The position numbers were made by a program, and so were the translations under genes. Shown here piece by piece: positions 7,025 through 15,567 of a stretch of 30,206 nt of DNA (position 1 is its first letter; each line of letters begins with the position of its first letter). Under the pieces are notes generated by a model. That model saw only the letters and a program-made list of their open reading frames with translations, searched no databases and was not told the DNA's origin. The stretch is from Bacteroidales bacterium. GTDB lineage: Bacteria > Bacteroidota > Bacteroidia > Bacteroidales > Paludibacteraceae. The stretch is from assembly GCA_004557405.1 (NCBI GenBank), contig SFDZ01000019.1, forward strand, positions 1-30,206, in the 5' to 3' direction.

Positions 7025-8005
7025 TTATTGTTTATCAGCATTTTGCCATCTGTCGATTGTGTCGGCTATGTCGCGCCAGACTTGTTCTTTTCCCCGCTCG
7101 TTCAATATCTCGTGGCGCATGCCGGCGTAGAGTTTGCTCCCGACATTTTGGTAGCCTACTTGGCGCATCAATGCAACGGCTTGGTTGAATTTTGCCGGCG
7201 AAATCAGACACGGATCGTCGGCACCCGACACGAACAGCACCGGCAGTTGCGGTTGTGCCATTGACCAATGTTTCGGCGAATAGGCATCGCGCATCAACGC
7301 AAACAGATTGTTGAAACCGTTGACCGTGAATGTAAAATTGCAGAGCGGATTGGCATCGTACCACGCCACTATTTCGGGGTCGGAACAGATCCACGCGTTG
7401 GGCGATTGTACCTGTCCGAATTTCTGGTTGTAGTTGCCGAAGGCTAATTTTTGAATAAACGCACTGCGGTGGTGGCTGCCGCGTACGAACGACAGCAGTC
7501 GGGCAACACCTCGTCCGACAAGGCTGCCGGCGTTGTAACTCGGGCTGCCGCACACTATCAATCCCGACAATTCGTTGTCGTAACGTTTTGTGTACGAGCG
7601 CACTACCATCGAACCCATGCTGTGTCCGAACAGGTAGAGCGGCTTGTTTGGAAAGTGCTGTTTCGCCCAAAGTGTTACGGCGTGCGCATCGTTTATCATG
7701 GCTTCGTAGCCGCCGTCGTAGAAATAACCCAAATCGTCGGCGGTGCGGATACTTTTGCCATGGCCGCGGTGGTCGTGCGCAATGCAGATGTAGCCGCGCG
7801 TGTTCAGGTATTGCATAAACGGCAGATAACGCTCTTTGTGCTCGCACATGCCGTGCACTATTTGAACGATGGCTCGCGGCGCTGTGTCTGCAGCCGGAGC
7901 TGCTGTCAATAAGCTGATTTTCAGATTGTCAGCCGTTGCATCGATGTAGAACTCTTGCACCGTGCCGGCGTGTGGTGTGTGGCTGTCGTTGGGCATAGTC
8001 GTCAT
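7025..8005 (-). CDS. Alpha/beta hydrolase, monoacylglycerol lipase/lysophospholipase-like
   Basis: This 326-residue serine hydrolase belongs to the Hydrolase_4 type. The oxyanion strand is IVHGMCEHKERY (49-60), HDHRGHGKS is at 78-86, and the nucleophile elbow is GHSMG (127-131, S129). The acid is D263 or D264 in SGADDPC, and the histidine is H298 in GMRHEIL. Such enzymes cut monoacylglycerols, lysophospholipids or other carboxyl esters; the substrate here is unknown. No signal peptide is seen, so it is probably cytoplasmic. I chose the ATG at 8005 because it overlaps the rfbA stop (ATGA), giving translational coupling. A longer in-frame extension would run through rfbA in the wrong frame and is not credible. 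Confidence 0.85.
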   Translation of the reverse strand: MTTMPNDSHTPHAGTVQEFYIDATADNLKISLLTAAPAADTAPRAIVQIVHGMCEHKERYLPFMQYLNTRGYICIAHDHRGHGKSIRTADDLGYFYDGGYEAMINDAHAVTLWAKQHFPNKPLYLFGHSMGSMVVRSYTKRYDNELSGLIVCGSPSYNAGSLVGRGVARLLSFVRGSHHRSAFIQKLAFGNYNQKFGQVQSPNAWICSDPEIVAWYDANPLCNFTFTVNGFNNLFALMRDAYSPKHWSMAQPQLPVLFVSGADDPCLISPAKFNQAVALMRQVGYQNVGSKLYAGMRHEILNERGKEQVWRDIADTIDRWQNADKQ

Positions 8006-8868
8006 TTTTGAAGCAATTCGAGCAGATATTTTCCGTAGTTTGTTTTGTCGAGCGCAGCGCCGAGTGCGGCTAATTGTTCGTCCGAAATCCAGCCGTTGCG
8101 CCATGCTATCTCTTCGATGCAACTGACATAAAATCCTTGTCGGTTTTGTATGGTGGCCACAAAGTTCGACGCTTCGAGCAGACTGTCGCAGTTGCCGGTG
8201 TCGAGCCACGCAAAACCGCGCCCGAAGAGTTCCACTTTCAGCGTGCCTTCGGCCAGATAGAGTTTGTTCAAGTCGGTTATTTCGTATTCGCCGCGTGCCG
8301 ATGGCTGCAAGTTCGCTGCTTTTTCTGTCACTGTTTCGTCGTAGAAATAGAGTCCCGGCACGGCATAATGGCTTTTGGGTACGGCCGGTTTTTCTTCCAA
8401 CGAGATGACACGACCGTCGGCATCAAATTCCACAACACCGTAGGCGCGCGGGTCTTTCACATAGTAGCCGAACACGCACGCACCTTTGTCGAGTGCCGCT
8501 GCACGTTTCAGCATTGCCGAAAAGTTTTGTCCGTAGAACATGTTGTCGCCAAGAATCAGGCAGCCTTTTTCGCCGTTCAAAAACTCGGCACCAAGCACAA
8601 ACGCCTGCGCCAAGCCGTTGGGCGTTTCCTGCACTTTGTACGAAAACTGCATGCCGAGCGACGACCCATCGCCCAGCAAATCGCGAAACATGGGTAAATC
8701 GCGCGGTGTCGAAATGACCAACACTTCGCGAATGCCGGCCAACATCAACGTGGAGAGCGGATAGTAAATCATCGGTTTGTCGTAAACCGGCATAATCTGT
8801 TTGGAAATGGCTTTCGAAAGCGGATAAAGACGCGTGGCGCTGCCGCCGGCCAAAATAATTCCTTTCAT
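8002..8868 (-). CDS. rfbA: Glucose-1-phosphate thymidylyltransferase
   Basis: RfbA (RmlA) joins dTTP and glucose-1-phosphate to make dTDP-glucose, the first step of dTDP-rhamnose synthesis. The 288 residues match the family length. Visible motifs are the nucleotide-binding start MKGIILAGGSATRLYPLS (1-18; the usual GGSGTRL carries Ala in place of Gly), KPMIYYPLSTLMLAGI (31-46), QETPNGLAQAF (80-90) and the metal-site GDNMFYG (107-113). It leads the operon rfbA-hydrolase-rfbC and overlaps the hydrolase by ATGA. A palindromic pair of -7 boxes lies about 70 bases upstream. Confidence 0.96.
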   Translation of the reverse strand: MKGIILAGGSATRLYPLSKAISKQIMPVYDKPMIYYPLSTLMLAGIREVLVISTPRDLPMFRDLLGDGSSLGMQFSYKVQETPNGLAQAFVLGAEFLNGEKGCLILGDNMFYGQNFSAMLKRAAALDKGACVFGYYVKDPRAYGVVEFDADGRVISLEEKPAVPKSHYAVPGLYFYDETVTEKAANLQPSARGEYEITDLNKLYLAEGTLKVELFGRGFAWLDTGNCDSLLEASNFVATIQNRQGFYVSCIEEIAWRNGWISDEQLAALGAALDKTNYGKYLLELLQK

Positions 8869-8930
8869 CTGTTTGGTGTGTTTCTTATGGTTGTGTTCAA
8901 CAAAAATCGTGCCTATTTAATTAGGGTGAA

Positions 8931-8946
8931 TATCTTTGCAAAGATA
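8931..8946. promoter_or_regulatory. Palindromic double -7 element between rfbA and secDF
   Basis: TATCTTTGCAAAGATA is a perfect 16-bp palindrome made of two back-to-back TAnnTTTG boxes. The minus-strand box is suitably placed for rfbA (about 70 bases of leader). The plus-strand box points towards secDF, which has its own box at 9081. No clear -33 TTTG exists at 19-21 bases on either side, so an operator role is also possible. Confidence 0.5.
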
Positions 8947-9080
8947 GATTTTTTTTACCAAACTCTTTATGGTTTTTGCAAAAATAATATTTTTTATTTG
9001 TAAGTGCCTGATTTTCAGTTGAATTGATATATTTGAAATGAAAAAGTCGCAAAAATGTGCGAAATGCCAAAAAAAAAACG

Positions 9081-9088
9081 TAACTTTG
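9081..9088 (+). promoter_or_regulatory. -7 promoter element of secDF
   Basis: TAACTTTG matches the Bacteroidetes -7 consensus and lies 54 bases before the secDF ATG. No clear -33 TTTG is seen. The surrounding leader is AT-rich. Confidence 0.6.
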
Positions 9089-9142
9089 CACGCTAAATTG
9101 GCATTTGAATAGTTAATCGTAAAATAAACAAAAATTTTAGTT

Positions 9143-12100
9143 ATGCAAAACAAAGGATTAGTAAGGATGTTCGCGATAGCATTGGCAGGCGTCTGCCTTT
9201 TCTATCTGTCGTTCAGTTTTGTTACCAACTATTGGGACTCGCAGGCCAAAACGACTGCGCAGGGCGACAATCAGAAGTATTACGAATATCTCGACAGTAT
9301 CGCCGGCGAAAACGTTTGGTTTGGGTACACACTCAAAGAATGCCGCGAAAAAGAAATCAACCTCGGCCTCGACTTGAAAGGCGGTATGAATGTCATTTTG
9401 GAAGTCTCTGTTCCTGACATCTTACGCGTACTTTCGGGCTACAACACGACGCCGGAATTTACACAAGCGTTGGACAATGCACGGGCTCGTCAAGCCACGT
9501 CGGGCACCGATTTCTTGGTGTTGTTCCAAGAGGAATTTGAAAAAATCGCTCCCAACGCACAACTCTCCACCATCTTCAGCACCTACGAACTGAAAGACCG
9601 CGTTCAACTCAGCTCGTCGAACGAAGAGGTGATGAAAGTGCTCGACGATGAAGTAACCGCCGCCATCGACAACTCGTTCAATGTGTTGCGCTCGCGTATC
9701 GACCGCTTCGGTGTGGTACAACCGAACATCCAACGCTTGGACGCTCGCGGCCGCATCTTGGTCGAACTGCCGGGCATCAAAGAACCGGCACGTGTGCGCA
9801 AATTGCTGCAAGGATCGGCCAACCTTGAGTTCTGGGAAACTTTCAACGCATCGGAACTGATGCCGATATTCGTACAAGCCAACGACATCGTGCGCGAAAT
9901 CAACGGCGTTGTCGAACAACCGGCTGCCGAAACTCAACCCGAACAACCGGCTGTTACGACCGACACCACTGCCAACGAACTCGTAGCAGCGCTCAAAACC
10001 GACGAATCGGCCGAGGATGCCGCCGCCGAAGCCGAACGCTACGAAGCCTTCAAACGCAACAACCCGCTGTTTGCCGTGCTACACACCGAAGGCAACTACG
10101 GACCGGTTGTTGGCACTGTGTTGGCATCGGATACCGCCAAAGTGAACGCCATGCTCGGCATGAAACAAGTGCGCGACTTGTTCCCGCGCGATCTGCTGCT
10201 GAAATGGACTGTCAAACCGGTGGACGAAACGGCTAAACAATTAGCCTTCCAACTGATTGCCATCAAAGCCGCTAACCGCGACGGACGCGCGCCGCTTGAA
10301 GGCGATGTCATCACCGATGCCGGCGTCGATTTCGACCAATTCACCAACGGCGCCGTAGTCAATATGAAAATGAACGCCGAAGGTGCCAAAACATGGGCGC
10401 GCCTGACCAAAGAAAACATCGGCAAATCCATTGCCATCGTACTCGACGGCTATGTATATTCGTTCCCAACGGTAAACACCGAAATCACCGGCGGTAGTTC
10501 GCAAATCTCCGGCCGCTTCACACAAGACGAAGCCAAAGACTTGGCCAACATCTTGAAGTCTGGTAAAATGCCGGCTCCGGCGCGCATCGTACAAGAAGAT
10601 GTGGTCGGCCCGTCGTTGGGACAAGTTGCCATTCACGATGGCCTCATCTCGTTCATCATCGCATTCTGCCTCGTGCTATTATATATGGTGTTCTACTACG
10701 GACTCATTCCCGGACTCATTGCCGACTTGGCATTGCTTTGCAACATATTCTTCTTGTTCGGCATCTTGTCGTCGTTCCAAGCAGTGCTCACCTTGCCGGG
10801 TATCGCCGGTATAGTGCTGACAATGGGTATGGCCGTCGATGCCAATGTGCTGATATATGAACGCATTCGCGAAGAGTTGCGCGCAGGCAAAAACCTCAAA
10901 AAAGCCATCAGCGATGGTTACGGAAACGCCTTGTCGGCCATCATCGATGCCAACGTTACAACCATTCTGACCGGTATTATTTTGGCCTATTTCGGCACAG
11001 GCCCCATCAAAGGCTTTGCCACAACGCTGATTATTGGTATCATCACTTCGGTGTTTACGGCCGTGTTCCTGACACGTTTGGTGTACGAACGTTTGGTAAA
11101 AGGCGACAAAGAACGCCACATTACGTTCACTACCAATATTACACGCCGCTGGTTCCAAAACACGCAGTTCAATTTTGTCAAAGCACGCATTGTGGGTTAT
11201 ATCATCTCGGGCGTATTGTTGGTGGCTGCTGTTGTGTCGCTTTCGACGCGCGGCCTCAAACAAGGTATCGACTTCTCCGGCGGACGTAACTATGTGGTAC
11301 GTTTCGAACAACCGGTCGATGCCGAAGCCTTGCGCGAAACGCTGAGTCCCGTGTTCGATGGCTCGCAACTGAACGTGATAACCATGGGTGCCGACAATCA
11401 GGTGCGCATTTCGACCAACTATGCTGTCGAAAACAACAGCGACTCCATCGATGATGTTATCGAAACAATGTTGTATGAAAATTTGAAACCCTATCTGAAT
11501 GAGCAAGTTACGAAAGAAATGTTCGTTCAACGTTACACCGTTGTCGATGGCGTATATGCCGCTTCGCTCGAGGATAGCAGTGTGGACAACTATGGCATAC
11601 AAAGTTCGCAAAAAGTAGGTCCGTCTATTGCCGACGACATCAAAACATCGGCGGTGTGGGCTATCGTATTTGCTTTGCTCGGCATTGGCCTTTACATCTT
11701 GATTCGTTTCCGCAACTGGACGTTCTCGGTAGGTGCTGTAGCCGGTTTGATACACGACTCGCTCTTCATCTTGGGTGTTTATTCGATATTCTACAGCATC
11801 ATGCCGTTCTCGCTCGAAATCGACCAATCGTTCATCGCCGCCATTCTGACGGTAATCGGTTACTCTATCAACGACACTGTGGTTGTGTTCGACCGCATTC
11901 GCGAGAACATCGGTCTTTACCCGAAACGCGAGCCGGCACGCCAAATCAACGACTCGTTGAACTCGACTTTGAGCCGTACGTTCAGCACATCGTTGAGTAC
12001 GTTCATTGTGTTGCTCGCCATCTTTATCTTTGGCGGCGAAACTATTCGCGGATTTGTGTTTGCCATCATGCTTGGCGTAATTGTGGGTACATATTCGACA

Positions 12101-12187
12101 CTGTTCGTGGCCACCCCGATTGCTTACGAACTGCGTCGCTTGCAGTTGCGCAAAAAAGCCGGCAAAGAGGGCGAAAACAAGGCTTGA
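9143..12187 (+). CDS. secDF: Protein translocase SecDF, single-chain fusion
   Basis: SecD and SecF use the proton gradient to pull proteins through SecYEG from the periplasmic side. Here they are fused in one 1014-residue chain, as is usual in Bacteroidetes. The SecD half starts with a helix (about 8-27) and the motif LGLDLKGGMNV (74-84), then a large periplasmic domain with an Ala/Glu-rich low-complexity insert (about 255-290), then six helices including GMAVDANVLIYERIREEL. The SecF half begins near residue 690 and carries GIDFSGGRNYVVRF and the matching helix motif ILTVIGYSINDTVVVFDRIREN. It stands alone between its own promoter and a strong terminator. Confidence 0.97.
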   Translation: MQNKGLVRMFAIALAGVCLFYLSFSFVTNYWDSQAKTTAQGDNQKYYEYLDSIAGENVWFGYTLKECREKEINLGLDLKGGMNVILEVSVPDILRVLSGYNTTPEFTQALDNARARQATSGTDFLVLFQEEFEKIAPNAQLSTIFSTYELKDRVQLSSSNEEVMKVLDDEVTAAIDNSFNVLRSRIDRFGVVQPNIQRLDARGRILVELPGIKEPARVRKLLQGSANLEFWETFNASELMPIFVQANDIVREINGVVEQPAAETQPEQPAVTTDTTANELVAALKTDESAEDAAAEAERYEAFKRNNPLFAVLHTEGNYGPVVGTVLASDTAKVNAMLGMKQVRDLFPRDLLLKWTVKPVDETAKQLAFQLIAIKAANRDGRAPLEGDVITDAGVDFDQFTNGAVVNMKMNAEGAKTWARLTKENIGKSIAIVLDGYVYSFPTVNTEITGGSSQISGRFTQDEAKDLANILKSGKMPAPARIVQEDVVGPSLGQVAIHDGLISFIIAFCLVLLYMVFYYGLIPGLIADLALLCNIFFLFGILSSFQAVLTLPGIAGIVLTMGMAVDANVLIYERIREELRAGKNLKKAISDGYGNALSAIIDANVTTILTGIILAYFGTGPIKGFATTLIIGIITSVFTAVFLTRLVYERLVKGDKERHITFTTNITRRWFQNTQFNFVKARIVGYIISGVLLVAAVVSLSTRGLKQGIDFSGGRNYVVRFEQPVDAEALRETLSPVFDGSQLNVITMGADNQVRISTNYAVENNSDSIDDVIETMLYENLKPYLNEQVTKEMFVQRYTVVDGVYAASLEDSSVDNYGIQSSQKVGPSIADDIKTSAVWAIVFALLGIGLYILIRFRNWTFSVGAVAGLIHDSLFILGVYSIFYSIMPFSLEIDQSFIAAILTVIGYSINDTVVVFDRIRENIGLYPKREPARQINDSLNSTLSRTFSTSLSTFIVLLAIFIFGGETIRGFVFAIMLGVIVGTYSTLFVATPIAYELRRLQLRKKAGKEGENKA

Positions 12188-12215
12188 ACAAGTTCTGATT
12201 GAATAAAATAACCGA

Positions 12216-12250
12216 AAATCCTTTGCGCTAATTCCGCAAAGGATTTTTTT
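12216..12250 (+). terminator. Intrinsic terminator of secDF
   Basis: A perfect 12-bp stem pairs 12216-12227 with 12235-12246 around a 7-base loop and runs into a T7 tract (12244-12250). It lies 28 bases after the secDF stop. Confidence 0.93.
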
Positions 12251-12296
12251 GTGCAAATAAACGCCCCGGATGCTTGTTTTGTCGAAATATTTGTAC

Positions 12297-12304
12297 TAAC
12301 TTTG
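12297..12304 (+). promoter_or_regulatory. -7 promoter element of the large secreted protein gene
   Basis: TAACTTTG matches TAnnTTTG, with CTTG at 12273-12276 giving a 20-base spacer as the -33 element. The ATG follows 31 bases later. Confidence 0.65.
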
Positions 12305-12335
12305 TACGTTTGTATAACCTTAATGTTTTTATGTC

Positions 12336-14378
12336 ATGAAAAGAAATATCTCTATTCTGGTGTTGGCGTGCCTCTGCATGGGCGCATTCGCCGCACAAAC
12401 AACGTACACCTTTACGTCGCTCGATTGGAAATCGCAAGTCGGTACGGTTGCGACCGATGGTAAAACCGATGGTTGGGTGGCAGACCAAAAAGCAAGCTCG
12501 TATTCTAAAGGTTATGTTGATGCAAATGGAAAACCGTATGCTGTTGGCGTCAGCGTAAAAACAGGAACCACAGGCGCAGGTGCAACTTCGCTACTCTCAT
12601 TTACAAATGTGCGTAAAATTATTTTCAATTTTTGCCAAAATAAATCTGGTGGACGAGGCGAAATTGTCGTCAGAGTTGGTGCAAATGATTCGTTGAAAGT
12701 TGATATTGAAACCCCCAAAAGCGATGGACGTTATTTGCAGGATGTTGAATTGACTATTCCGTCGGAACAAAGCGGTCAAATAAAGTTTACTATCTATTGT
12801 ACGGAAAATGCGATAAATATCAATTCGATAACCATCAAAGCAGATAATGCCAGCCCGAATGTGCCGGGCTTGACGATGGACGAGTATCGTTTGGTAACCG
12901 ATGTCAACAGTTTGCAAGATGGCGACCAAGTGATTTTCGGTGTGGCCGATGGCTCGTCGAATAAAATCATGGGCGTGTTCGACGAAGCGAACAGCAAAAA
13001 CAATATTCATGCCATTGACGGCGTCTATTCGGCCGACCGCAGCACGGTGAACGAAAATGCAGCGGCTATCTATACCATCGAAAAAGGCGTGCGCGAGGGC
13101 GATGTACCTTATTTCGCTTTTGTCGATTATACCGATTGGTACTTGGTGGCCAGCGGCGGCAAAACCAAAAACCGTTTGGCTGTGTGGGATACTATTTATA
13201 GTTCGGAATATGGCTGGAACGGCGCTTGGAATGTTGAAATCGACGCCGATGGAGCGGCCACTATCACAAGTCAGGGCACTTCGCTGGGCAACATCATACA
13301 ATACAACTACAACGGCGGTACGCCTATTTTTGGCTGTTATGCCAATATCAGTTTCACAAAAGTGGCTCTGTATAAACTCTATACGGTCGAAGATGTGGAC
13401 GCACCCTACATCAAAAGCGGTATGGTGAACTTTGGCACGGCGTTGTTGGACGAATCGACGGTTGCCGGTAGCCGTAAGATCGAAGTCAATGCTATCAATC
13501 TGACCGAAAATATCGTCGCTACGTTGGCCAATGGCACGGTGTTCAGCATCGACACCACGTTGCTCGACCGCGATGGCGACTACATCACCGTGTCGTACAA
13601 GGCTGATGCCGTTGGTCACTATGTCGATACGCTGTTGCTGACGAGTGGCGCGACCACAACCCAATTCATCGTTTCGTTGACGGTGGATAAACGCCTGACC
13701 GTGGCCGAAGTCAAGGCGCTGGACGATTTGACGACTTGTTATCTGCAACCGGTGGTGGTTACGAAAAAATACGATAAATATATTTTTGTGCGCGACGACA
13801 CCGGATCGATGATGTTGTTCGACGGTAGCAATCTGTATGGCAAAGACCTCGACAATGGTTATGTGCTGACGGATGTAAAAGGACTCTACAAAAACTATTA
13901 CGGCAATCCGAATATCACTTTGACGGCGGCATTCCAATCGAAACAAGGCGAAGCGGTATTGCCCGAAGTGCAAACCGCGCCTATCGATTCGGCTGATGCG
14001 TGCCGCTATATCAGTGCCGAGAATGTTACTTTCAAAGGCGATTCGTTGGTAACGATTGGCGAGGTGGCGGTGCCGATTTACGATATGTTTAACAGCATGA
14101 CGCTTGTAACCGAGGACGATATGTACCAAATCGAGGGTATTGTCTATTACTACAATCGGCCGGTATTCTGCCCGACGGCGATAGAGGTAATGCCGCCAAC
14201 GGCTCTGACACAGGTCGAAATCGATGGCTTGTATGTAGAAGACGGCCGCGTGGTATGTGCCGGCGCCTTCCGCATTTATGACCTGCTTGGCCGTGATGTT
14301 ACCCGCTTAAACGGCTCATTGCAAGGCGTTTATGTAGTAACGACGGAAACGGCGGTGCAGAAAGTGATTGTTAAATAA
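12336..14378 (+). CDS. Large secreted multi-domain protein with C-terminal sorting-like tail
   Basis: The 680 residues begin with a clear signal peptide (MKRNISILVLACLCMGAFAA). The first 170 residues look like a beta-sandwich. The middle (about 175-360) contains repeated beta segments. At about 453-620 there is an OB-fold-like stretch (YIFVRDDTGSMMLFDG, then GDSLVTIGEV), like that in Bacteroidetes secreted proteins with nucleic-acid-binding-type OB folds. The end (RIYDLLGRDVTRL, then GVYVVTTETAVQKVIVK) resembles the short tails of secreted Bacteroidetes proteins, including type IX sorting tails. I infer export to the cell surface or medium. No enzyme motif is visible and the function is unknown. 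The gene has its own promoter and follows the secDF terminator. Confidence 0.75.
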   Translation: MKRNISILVLACLCMGAFAAQTTYTFTSLDWKSQVGTVATDGKTDGWVADQKASSYSKGYVDANGKPYAVGVSVKTGTTGAGATSLLSFTNVRKIIFNFCQNKSGGRGEIVVRVGANDSLKVDIETPKSDGRYLQDVELTIPSEQSGQIKFTIYCTENAININSITIKADNASPNVPGLTMDEYRLVTDVNSLQDGDQVIFGVADGSSNKIMGVFDEANSKNNIHAIDGVYSADRSTVNENAAAIYTIEKGVREGDVPYFAFVDYTDWYLVASGGKTKNRLAVWDTIYSSEYGWNGAWNVEIDADGAATITSQGTSLGNIIQYNYNGGTPIFGCYANISFTKVALYKLYTVEDVDAPYIKSGMVNFGTALLDESTVAGSRKIEVNAINLTENIVATLANGTVFSIDTTLLDRDGDYITVSYKADAVGHYVDTLLLTSGATTTQFIVSLTVDKRLTVAEVKALDDLTTCYLQPVVVTKKYDKYIFVRDDTGSMMLFDGSNLYGKDLDNGYVLTDVKGLYKNYYGNPNITLTAAFQSKQGEAVLPEVQTAPIDSADACRYISAENVTFKGDSLVTIGEVAVPIYDMFNSMTLVTEDDMYQIEGIVYYYNRPVFCPTAIEVMPPTALTQVEIDGLYVEDGRVVCAGAFRIYDLLGRDVTRLNGSLQGVYVVTTETAVQKVIVK

Positions 14379-14400
14379 CGACGAGAATTTGGTGGTTATG

Positions 14401-14436
14401 GCGGAGATGTGGCGGTAGTCAAAGCCGCATCTTCGC
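14401..14436 (+). promoter_or_regulatory. Strong RNA hairpin upstream of rlmN
   Basis: The arm 14401-14413 pairs with 14424-14436 over 13 bp around a 10-base loop. Two pairs are G-U wobbles in plus-strand RNA (14404:14433 and 14410:14427). On the other strand these would be A-C mismatches, so the structure fits an RNA made left to right. No T tract follows, so it is not a standard terminator. It ends 21 bases before the rlmN ATG and could be a 3' end-stabilising hairpin for the upstream gene or a leader element for rlmN. Confidence 0.5.
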
Positions 14437-14457
14437 TGTCGCCTAAATTGCAGAACG

Positions 14458-15480
14458 ATGCAACAGAAACCAACTTTAATAGGGAAAAGTTTGACGGAGA
14501 TGCAGGCTTTGGTGGCGGCGTTGGGTATGCCCAAGTTTGCCGCCAAACAGATTCTGCGTTGGATATATGTGAAACGTGTTGCCTCGTTTGACGCGATGAC
14601 CGACATATCGGCGGCCAACCGCGCATTGCTGTCCGAACATTATGTGCTTGGCAGGGTGGCACCGGTGCACGAAGCCGTGTCGGTCGATGGTACGAAAAAG
14701 TATCTTTTTCAAACGATCAACGGTTTGGTCGAAACAGTCTATATCCCTGAAGATGAGCGTGCTACGCTGTGCGTATCGTGCCAAGTTGGGTGTAAAATGA
14801 ACTGCCGTTTTTGCATGACGGGCAAACAAGGGTGGAGCGGCAATCTGACGGCTGCCGAGATACTCAACCAAATACTCAGCGTGCCTGATAGTGCCTCGTT
14901 GACCAATATTGTGTTTATGGGCATGGGCGAACCGTTCGACAATACGCTCGAAATTTTGAAAGCGCTCGAAATTTTGACGGCCGATTGGGCGATGGCTTGG
15001 AGCCCGCGCCGCATTACGGTGTCGAGCGTAGGGCTGTTGCCCGGTTTGAAACAATTTTTGGAACACAGCGAAGCGCATTTGGCTATCAGTTTGCACAATC
15101 CGTTCCCCGATGGGCGTGCTGCGTTGATGCCGGCCGAAAAAGCCTACCCGATTGAGCGTGTTGTGGCCGAACTGAAAAAGCATGATTTCGCACACCAACG
15201 TCGTGTGTCGTTCGAATATATTGTGTTCGAAGGCGTGAACGATTCGCCTCGCCATCAACGCCAAATTGTGCGTCTGTTGGCCGGCCTGCCGTGTCGGGTC
15301 AATTTGATACGATTCCACGCCATTCCTGATTTGGACTTGCATAGCCCGTCGCTCGAAGCGATGACGCAAATGCGTGATTATCTGACAGATAACGGAATTA
15401 TTTGTACCATCAGGCGGTCGCGTGGCGAGGATATTGCGGCAGCCTGTGGACTATTGTCGAGCAACAATCCGCACGATTGA
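14458..15480 (+). CDS. rlmN: 23S rRNA (A2503-C2)/tRNA (A37-C2) methyltransferase RlmN
   Basis: RlmN is a radical SAM enzyme that methylates C2 of A2503 in 23S rRNA and of A37 in some tRNAs. The 340 residues match family length. The 4Fe-4S motif is CKMNCRFC (C112, C116, C119). The two catalytic cysteines align as C105 (TLCVSC) and C330 (AAACGLL). Other family signatures are FMGMGEPFDN, ITVSSVGLLPG, LAISLHNP and RRSRGEDIAAACGLL. I place the start at the ATG at 14458, giving the usual N-terminus. No TAnnTTTG element is evident, so it may depend on read-through past the hairpin. Confidence 0.96.
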   Translation: MQQKPTLIGKSLTEMQALVAALGMPKFAAKQILRWIYVKRVASFDAMTDISAANRALLSEHYVLGRVAPVHEAVSVDGTKKYLFQTINGLVETVYIPEDERATLCVSCQVGCKMNCRFCMTGKQGWSGNLTAAEILNQILSVPDSASLTNIVFMGMGEPFDNTLEILKALEILTADWAMAWSPRRITVSSVGLLPGLKQFLEHSEAHLAISLHNPFPDGRAALMPAEKAYPIERVVAELKKHDFAHQRRVSFEYIVFEGVNDSPRHQRQIVRLLAGLPCRVNLIRFHAIPDLDLHSPSLEAMTQMRDYLTDNGIICTIRRSRGEDIAAACGLLSSNNPHD

Positions 15481-15543
15481 CTGCCGCAAAAACAACGGAA
15501 CGAAACTTTGCTTTTTTTTGATGGTCGGAATCTGTAAAAAACG

Positions 15544-15551
15544 TATCTTTG
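15544..15551 (+). promoter_or_regulatory. -7 promoter element of the ABC ATPase gene
   Basis: TATCTTTG lies 16 bases before the ATG at 15568. A TTTG at 15517-15520 could be the -33 element, with a slightly long 23-base spacer. It probably also drives ruvB and the genes after it. Confidence 0.65.
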
Positions 15552-15567
15552 TAAATTCAGAATCATT

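Noticed and set aside
8006..8209. N-terminal extension of the alpha/beta hydrolase into rfbA
   Set aside because: The extension is out-of-frame rfbA sequence; the ATGA overlap at 8002-8005 gives a normal start and family-length protein.
10679..12256. Long minus-strand open frame (525 codons) opposite secDF
   Set aside because: It lies wholly antisense to the certain secDF gene, has a His/Arg/Gln-rich composition typical of antisense frames, and matches no family.
12597..14129. Minus-strand frame of 510 codons opposite the secreted-protein gene
   Set aside because: The plus-strand frame has a promoter, a signal peptide and a sorting-like tail; the antisense frame has none of these.
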